Source: Engraulis encrasicolus (lineage: Eukaryota > Chordata > Actinopteri > Clupeiformes > Engraulidae). From it: a stretch of 64,000 bases of DNA. The notes beneath the pieces are model-generated. The model ran no database searches. It was not told the DNA's origin and was given only the letters and a program-made list of their open reading frames with translations. The DNA is taken from positions 56,159,363 through 56,223,362 of the forward strand of contig NC_085861.1 in NCBI RefSeq assembly GCF_034702125.1, given 5' to 3'. The first letter of the stretch is position 1; every line of letters begins with the position of its first letter. Position numbers and translations under genes: made by a program. This document shows positions 57,314 to 64,000 of this stretch, one piece after another.

Positions 57314-58077
57314 CACAGCACCCACCCTGCATGAGAAGAAGAAACAGCAAATCTATGTTACCATGGAAACAGGAGCGCTCGTGTGCTGTGCAGCAGTAAT
57401 CATGCCTAGACTTTGTCTACATAGCACCACAGTATGGAAAAGAAAAGAATATGGTTGATGGAAAACACTTCATACCTAAACCCAGTTGTCAGCTTCTAAA
57501 ACAAATAAAAACATCTCTCAAAACAACTGCTGATTCCAAATGGAAAGAGATGGTAAGGGAAGACGGGGCATTTTACTCGTGCAGAGTTTAGGTCGAATAT
57601 TATCCAAGGCACACATCAGCATCCCTCACCATTCAATGAAGAGACTTAGAGGGGGGGGCGTGCTCTGTTGACTGGGTGAAATCATAAACCATCCCCATAG
57701 CAACACAGTTACATTTACTTATATTACAAACACAAAAAAATGGTAAATTACACCGGATGTTCCACACTAATAATTGACATAAGCTTAAATTAAATTGTCA
57801 GTAAAATAGTTCACCCTGATGCACCCTTGTGCTTAATTCTTAAAAAAAGACAAACCACACCCCTTTGAAACCACATAGGCCATCATCTAGAATGGCCTTA
57901 GTAAAATCACTGTCATGTTTGGTATTCAAACCTAGCATGTAGAGCGGGGCTGTTAACAGCCCTTGAGGCCATTTTATCCAGCCCTAGACATTTCAATGTT
58001 ATGCAGGGTAGTATGAAATGGATCGCACTTAATTTTTCTTTCTTGTTGTTTTCTCTTTATTTTAACATTGCAGGGAC
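57314..58077. other. Intergenic, nothing recognised
   Basis: No coding or repeat structure could be supported. Confidence 0.4.
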
Positions 58078-58161
58078 TGACATGACAGACGTTTCGGCTG
58101 CACAGAGTCTTCTTCGTGACACTGAAGAAGGCTCTGTGCAGCTGAAACGTCCGTCATGTCA
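58078..58161. repeat. Short hairpin with hammerhead-like core
   Basis: Arms of about 39 bp. The plus strand reads CUGAAGA, then a GGCU-loop-AGCU stem, then GAAACGUC. It shares layout with the hairpin at 33739-33954. Confidence 0.75.
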
Positions 58162-58162
58162 C

Positions 58163-58467
58163 ATTTGACTGGCCTGCACCTGAACCCAATAGAAAACCTT
58201 AGGGATAAATTAGAGGAGCCTGAGAGCCAGGTCTTCTCCACCAACCATCAATGCGAGACCTCACCAATGCGCTTGGAAAAATGGTTAAAAAAAAATCCAA
58301 TAAACTCACTCCTTCAACCTTGTAGACAGCCTTCCCAGATGAGTTGAAGCAAAAATAGTTGCAAAAGGTGGACCGATATCATATTGAACCCTATGGGTTA
58401 GGAATGGGATGGCAGTTAAGTTCATATGTGACACATGGCAGGTTAGCAAATGGTTTTGGTGATAGTG
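58163..58467 (+). mobile_element. 3' end of a Tc1-like element
   Basis: A decayed transposase C-terminus (LNPIENLRDKLEE) and a right arm ending ttttggtgatagtg before TA. Same family as 11640-11936 (accctatgggttagg, gcagttaagttcatatg). Confidence 0.8.
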
Positions 58468-58951
58468 TACCCTTGCCAAAAAAAAACCAAAACACACATG
58501 GATAGCAATTGTCCATATGATGTCGATGACTCAAATTTGAAACTCTGGCTCATGTTCTAATGGGTCGTGCCCCACTCCGCTTCGCGTTGTGCCCCACTCC
58601 CCTTGCCCGTTATCAATCGAGCATTACCCACAGCCTCTCATGGCTAATTTCTTAAATCTGGTACTGTGATCCGGATGGGACTGATGTTAAGAGGGTGAGT
58701 GTAACCGGGTGACTACAACGGTGGCGACGAGATTAAGTGACAGAGAATCACTGAAGTGAGCAGCAAGAGCGATACATTCCCATTGGCTGTGTCGGCTGTT
58801 GCCTAACCGCATCATAGCTCATTTGCATAATATTCGCTCAACTCAAACTACAAACCGTCACCCAAGTCGCTCAAATCACCCCTAGTCGCCTGAATCGCTT
58901 ATGTCTCTTCTCTCGCCAGCGACTCAATACAAAGTTAAAATTACTTCCGTC

Positions 58952-59882
58952 TAGTGTTGCCACACGTCCTGGTTTTTCCGGGATTGTCCCGGTTTTTTGT
59001 GGTCTGTCCAGGAAAATGGAATAACCTATCCGGGACACGTTTTGTCCCGGTTTTTTACTTCCTCACATTATTTCCCATTATGTAAGTCAACTGGTCTCTC
59101 CAAACCGTCCACAAGACCCATGTTAATTATTTCGCTAAGCGTAGCAGACAGACGCAAAGCAAGCCAGGCTGCCTTTGCCTGGCATTCTGAAAGCCAGGTT
59201 AGGCTCTAGTCGCCTTTGCTTTCGCTGACTTCGACCAGAGAATGCTGCTTCAGTGTTCCATAAAGAGTGCGTTGGAAGGCGGGGCACACATGAAAGTTTA
59301 TGGGGGAGCAAAACCTCTGGTTATTTTTTTTGATTGACCAGAGGGACTGAACTTCAAAGTTCTAACATTAGCGTGAAAGAACATACAGCAGTGCCAACCA
59401 TTATCCATGAAAGGATTAAATGAAGTTGTTTGCCAGGAGGACAGTTATTTGTCATCTTTGCAACCTCTATCAATGTAGGTGAGTCATGCAGATGTGATAG
59501 GCCCTAATCAAACACTTGGGCTTGATATCGTCGTAGCGCCAGTACACAGCTGTGGCCACGTAGCATTGGGTGAGTTTAATAACATTGCTCACAAATTACC
59601 AGCCTGGTGGGAATGTGTACCGGCTGTCAACCTGTCCCTTCAGATAATTGAAGAGTACCCCATAAATGTCTGGAAAAGAGGTGTTTCCATAGATTGGGTC
59701 ATGGATGCTTGTTCGAAAATAGTTGTTCATATGTGTAAAATCCGAGCACGCGAAGCACGCAAGCAAAAAAAAACGGGCATCGTATGTGCATGTCTGCAGC
59801 AGCTCTCAACCACCGTGCGCGCGCGGCCGCGGACGCGGACCGATGTGTCCCGGTTTTCTACAACTCAGATGTGGCAACCCTA
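58952..59882. mobile_element. hAT-type element (931 bp)
   Basis: Ends tagtgttgccacacg and gatgtggcaacccta, flanked by the exact duplication cttccgtc (58944-58951, 59883-59890). Subterminal tgtcccggtttt recurs in both halves. The 155-aa ORF 59479-59946 runs out of the element and is not credible as a gene. Confidence 0.88.
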
Positions 59883-60211
59883 CTTCCGTCGCTGGTATCG
59901 CTCATGTCGCACTTGGTGTATTTGTGCGGTAGCGGACACCAACTAGCACAGTTTGATGGTAGAAGGTTAGAAAACCTTCCTCCCAAAGCCTAATACAGTT
60001 ACGGTAGGGCCCAGCTATCAGTGTGGACATTAAAGGGTGCTCTGTATAGGATGCAATATGCTGCAACATAAGCCTTAAAATCCCAGTAACTTTTTGTGAA
60101 GGGTAGAACTACCACGCAAGCAGGCATTTCAGGGCACAACAATCACAAAAAAGCCCCACGAAATCGTGGGGGGTAGCCTATAGGCCAGCGCAGCAATGTT
60201 GTGCTCTAAGC

Positions 60212-60539
60212 CAGGGATGGGGAACCTTTTTCATTCGAAGGGCCACTTAAAATTCCTCCAAGGGCCGTAAAAGTCCTCCTAGGGCCGTACTATGCATGAA
60301 CACAAACCAGGATTTCCCCATGCACTTTAGGCCTATATTGAAGGCAGCCACCTTTAAAACAGACCGCACCTTCCTCTACGTCCCCTGAATATAACCTAAT
60401 TGTAGTGAAAATGTAATTTCTAAGATTCCTGTACAAAATATTTCATATTATATTTCATGTGAAGCTGCTTAACATTAAAATTATGTCAGGGGCCAGATAA
60501 AACGTAAACGGCCATCGAGACATAGGTTCCCCACCTCTG
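60212..60539. mobile_element. hAT-type MITE (328 bp)
   Basis: Ends cagggatggggaacctt and ggttccccacctctg, flanked by the exact duplication ctctaagc (60204-60211, 60540-60547). Confidence 0.93.
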
Positions 60540-60613
60540 CTCTAAGCCATACCCAAGGTCTTGCTACACAGATTCAGACAGAAAAAACGTCCATACAAAG
60601 AGAACGGGATATA

Positions 60614-63600
60614 CAGTCCCAGGAAAAAGTTTGTACACCCTTTGAAATTTCTTACCTTTCTGTCAAAATTGGTCATAAAGCATGGTCTGATCTTCTCGGA
60701 AATCACAAGAAGGAACAACCAGAGTCTGCTTTAACTAATTCAATCCAAAAATGTACAAGTTTTCATATTTTCATTGGCCAAAAGGTGTAAACATTCACAG
60801 GACAGCAAGGCATAAGTAAGTACACCCTTGCATTCAATAGGTTTTAACCCTCAGTTAGTTGCAATATCCTCAACCAGACTTGTCCTGTAGTTGCAGATCA
60901 GATTAACAAAACAATCTGGATGTATCTGGTCTCCCTCTTCTTTAGAAAACTGCCTCTCGTCAGCAAGGTTTGTGGGATGTCTGGAGTGCATAGCTTTCTT
61001 GACTTCATGCCATATAATCTTCATGCCATATAAAATTGTTTTTTGTCAGGGCTTTGACTGGGCTATTCCAGAATGTGTATTTCATTATTATGAAGCCATT
61101 CTAAAGTCGATTTGCTTCTTAAGTATGGGTTGTTGTCACATTTCAGCACCCATCCTCTTGTGTGCTTCAACTGTGTGACAGACTACCTCACTTTTTTCTG
61201 TAAAATATCTTGATAAACTTCTTAATTCATTGTTCCACTGATAATAGCAATCTGAGAAGGGCCTGAGGCACCAAGGTAGCCGCATATAATGATGCTCCCG
61301 CCACCATACTCAAAGGTGGAGATGATGTTTTGGTGAAGGTGTGGTTCTCCAGTTCTCCTCTAAACATGACATTGTGTGTTCCCCTGAACAATTCAACTTT
61401 GGTTTCAACGTTGGTCTACAAAATATTTTGCAGTAATTCTATGAAGCATATAAATGCTTTTTCGTAAACCTCAAAGGTGCAGCAACATTTTTTTTTGGAC
61501 AGAAATCCCATTCATTTTAGATTGGCAGAATGAATCAAATTTTTAGCTATTCTTGGTTACATCTCCTCTTCTGAGTATGGTGGCGGGAGCATCATTATAT
61601 ATGGCTACCTTGCTGCCTCAGGCCCTTGACAGTTTGCTATCATCAGTGGAACAATGATCTCAAGTTTATTGTGATATTTCACAGAAAAAACGTGAGGAAG
61701 TCTGTCACACAGTTGAAGCACACAAGAGGATGGGTGCTGAAATGTGACAACAACCCATACTTAAGAAGCAAATCGACTTTAGAATGGCTTCATAATAATG
61801 AAATACACATTCTGGAATAGCCCAGTCAAAGCCCTGACAAAAAACAATTGAGATTATATGGCATGAAGTCAAGAAAGCTATGCACTCCAGACATCCCACA
61901 AACCTTGCTGACGAGAGGCAGTTCTCTAAAGAAGAGGGAGACAAGATACAAACAGATTGTTTTGTTAATCTGATGTGCAACTACAGGACAAGTCTGGTTG
62001 AGGATATTGCAACTAACTGAGGGTTAAAACCTATTGAATGCAATGGTGTACTCATAGGCGGCGCTACAGCAAGACTCTTGGGGAAGCTAAAAAAAAAAAT
62101 AAAAAAATAAAAAAAGGGGGGGGGGGGGGGCGTCATCGGAGAAACTGTTGTGGTAGCGTATCAGGGTCCGGGGGCACTGAATCAGTCGCCACGCGAGGCC
62201 CTAACCGCGGCTTTTGATATATTATCATGACATTAGATGATGTTGAAACAAAATGATGAACAAATAAAACGGAACATTTCCATGCGCAACTACGGGTCTT
62301 CATGCTCGTGCGCCAATGGAACTGTCAAACGCGACAGGCACACACGCGCACACACACACACACACTGAAGGCAGGAGAGGAAGACGGCTAGTTGCCACAC
62401 CATGGACTATTATCTCACAAAAATGTCTCGAGCAATCAAATCATACACCAGACTGACATTTTCATGCGCTAGGTCACTCTACCTCCATCAGACTGGTATC
62501 AAAACTCGCAATCAAACTCGCAAAACTAATGACGAGGCAAAATGCGCACACACGGGGGAGACAGGAGAGCAAAGAAGCCAGCTGATTGAGCATAGGTATT
62601 ACCATGCCCAAAAATATCATATGGGGCTATCATATCCAACAGACATATCAGATGTCGGTTTTGCAGCCCAAATAATACAAATATGCTGTAATTTTGAATT
62701 TCTATTTGAAGTAGCTTGTAATGTAGTTCACTACATTTTCCAGATGGCTGTAGCTAGCTTAATATTTATATTAGATGTAGCTTGTCTAGGGGAGCTAAAT
62801 GTTAGCTTACTAGGTTCTACAAGTAGCTTGCGCAGCCAGACACTGTTCTCGCTGCCTCGCACTGTACACTGTTCACTCCAGTCACACGCAGATGCCCAAC
62901 AAACACAAGCGAATCTACACACATCACATTACATATGGCAACTAAACCACCCGGGCAGCCCACCATGAATTCAGGAAAGGGGTGCATTTTTGAAAGTGGT
63001 GTTAGCTTGGTGACAGGATAGCACAGGTGATTTGCTTTGAACTGAAGTGATGGCTAGTTAGACGGAAGACAAGTAGACAACTACATCGATAACAACATTG
63101 ACAACAACATTGCCAACAAATAGTAAACTTAGTGCTTCGGCGAGCACATCAGGGGGAAAAACGGATTTCCTACCTTATTCTGTCTTGTTAATTCCTGTTA
63201 CTTGAAGATAGAGGCAAAATATCCATTTAGATTTGCCAAATAGGCTATCCATTTATAGATACCTGTAGTAGTGTGGTTGAATAATGAATGCTACAAGAGG
63301 AAAATGTCAACATTGTGACCTATGGCTGGTGAAAAAAACCGAATGATCTGAAAATGAAATGTAGTGGAATCCCAATTTATTCCAGAGGTCATTTTTATCG
63401 AGATATTAAACATTCCAGATTTCATTTCGTAAGCAACGAGACCGCCTCGCCGCCAGGCTCTGTTGAAGCCAGTAGAACTGACACCTGATTGGTTGACCGC
63501 AGCATGACATCGCCGCAACGAAACTAGATCTACTAACAAGGTGGATAGGCCATTCAGCAGGAAACCCTCATTTTGGTTCATTGTGTGTGCCTGCGACATT

Positions 63601-63922
63601 CCATCGCTGGATAAAAAAATTATATATTTTAAAATTTCCTTTTATTTATTTCTTATGACAACTTTGGGGAAGCTGAGCTTCCCCTAGCCTCTTAATAGCG
63701 CCGCCCATGGGTGTACTTACTTATGCCTTGCTCTCCTGTGAATGTTATGGCCTTATGGCCAATAAAAATATGATAATATGTAAATGTTTGGGTGGAATTA
63801 ATTAAAGCAGACTCTGATTGTTCCTTCTTGAGATTTCCGGGAAGATCAGACCATGTTTTATGATCAATTTTGACAGAAATGGAAGAAATTTCAAAGGGTG
63901 CGCAAACTTTTTCCTGGGACTG
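60614..63922. mobile_element. Head-to-head Tc1-like palindromic element with a nested hAT
   Basis: Ends cagtcccaggaaaaagttt and aactttttcctgggactg, flanked by TA. The left arm (60614 to about 61315) and the right arm (about 61570-62044 plus 63718-63922) are inverted copies of the 3' half of a Tc1 transposon. Each carries a decayed transposase end (WVLKCDNNPYLRSKSTLEWL in the right arm, the same sequence inverted in the left). The hAT element 62053-63709 splits the right arm. Confidence 0.9.
62053..63709. mobile_element. hAT-type element (1657 bp) nested in the Tc1 palindrome
   Basis: Termini cataggcggcgcta and tagcgccgcccatg, flanked by the exact duplication ggtgtact (62045-62052, 63710-63717). 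Subterminal ggggaagct occurs near both ends. A-run and G-run at 62088-62130. The 188-aa ORF 62402-62968 shows no hAT domain. Confidence 0.93.
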
Positions 63923-64000
63923 TATGTTGCGCTGTTTTGGTTTACCTCCCATGGTGCGGTGCTAGACCAAGACAAAATTATTGTCTGCCGCTACCGCTAG

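Noticed and set aside
59479..59946. 155-aa ORF on the plus strand
   Set aside because: Runs across the end of a hAT-type element and has no recognisable domain.
60891..61980. Two ORFs (plus 60891-61178, minus 61705-61980) with nearly the same protein
   Set aside because: Antisense readings of the decayed Tc1 transposase present in both inverted arms, not genes.
62402..62968. 188-aa ORF on the plus strand
   Set aside because: Lies inside a hAT-type element, shows no BED finger or dimerisation motif, and has low-complexity composition.

Overview
The window is nuclear DNA from a vertebrate, almost certainly a teleost fish. It has GT-AG introns, vertebrate gene families, long (CA)n, (GATA)n and (GA)n microsatellites, and a dense load of fish-type Tc1/mariner, hAT, MITE and tRNA-SINE elements. 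The species cannot be named from the sequence.

Three protein-coding genes are present. (1) About 2.2-10.8 kb, plus strand: eight exons of an ectonucleotidase closest to ENTPD3 (NTPDase3). The N-terminal exon lies outside the window or was not recognised. Its apyrase region 3 has Ser where the family has an invariant catalytic Glu. (2) 14.0-38.95 kb, minus strand: a complete 19-exon class C GPCR of the GABA-B receptor subunit 2 type, about 876 aa. It differs from the usual, highly conserved GABBR2 at so many positions that it looks like a second, divergent paralog. (3) 48.0-55.1 kb, minus strand: the complete three-exon coding region of neurocalcin delta (ncald), 193 aa. Genes 1 and 2 converge tail to tail over about 3.2 kb. 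Genes 2 and 3 lie in the same direction. A decayed THAP-domain exon sits between them at 39.8-40.2 kb.

Most of the rest is mobile DNA. Two almost identical Tc1-like transposons with open 337-aa transposases and intact TA-flanked ends sit in introns 14 and 10 of the GABA-B-type gene. Intron 16 of that gene is almost wholly a palindromic TA-flanked transposon that itself holds a 1.3-kb nested palindrome; its right end forms part of the exon 16 splice donor. Eight elements with 8-bp target-site duplications of hAT type (six exact, two with one mismatch) can be delimited to the base, at 9.7, 36.3, 36.8, 48.9, 50.5, 51.0, 57.1 and 59.0 kb. Two more, at 60.2 and 62.1 kb, also have exact duplications, and the last lies inside a head-to-head Tc1 element at 60.6-63.9 kb. 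Several MITE and SINE families recur.

The genes are not an operon and share no obvious pathway, although an ecto-ATPase, a GABA-B-type receptor and a neuronal calcium sensor could all be expressed in nervous tissue. The points that most merit a second look are the altered active site of the NTPDase, the divergent GABA-B-type receptor, the transposon-built splice donor, the two-level palindromic element, and two hairpins sharing a hammerhead-like core.
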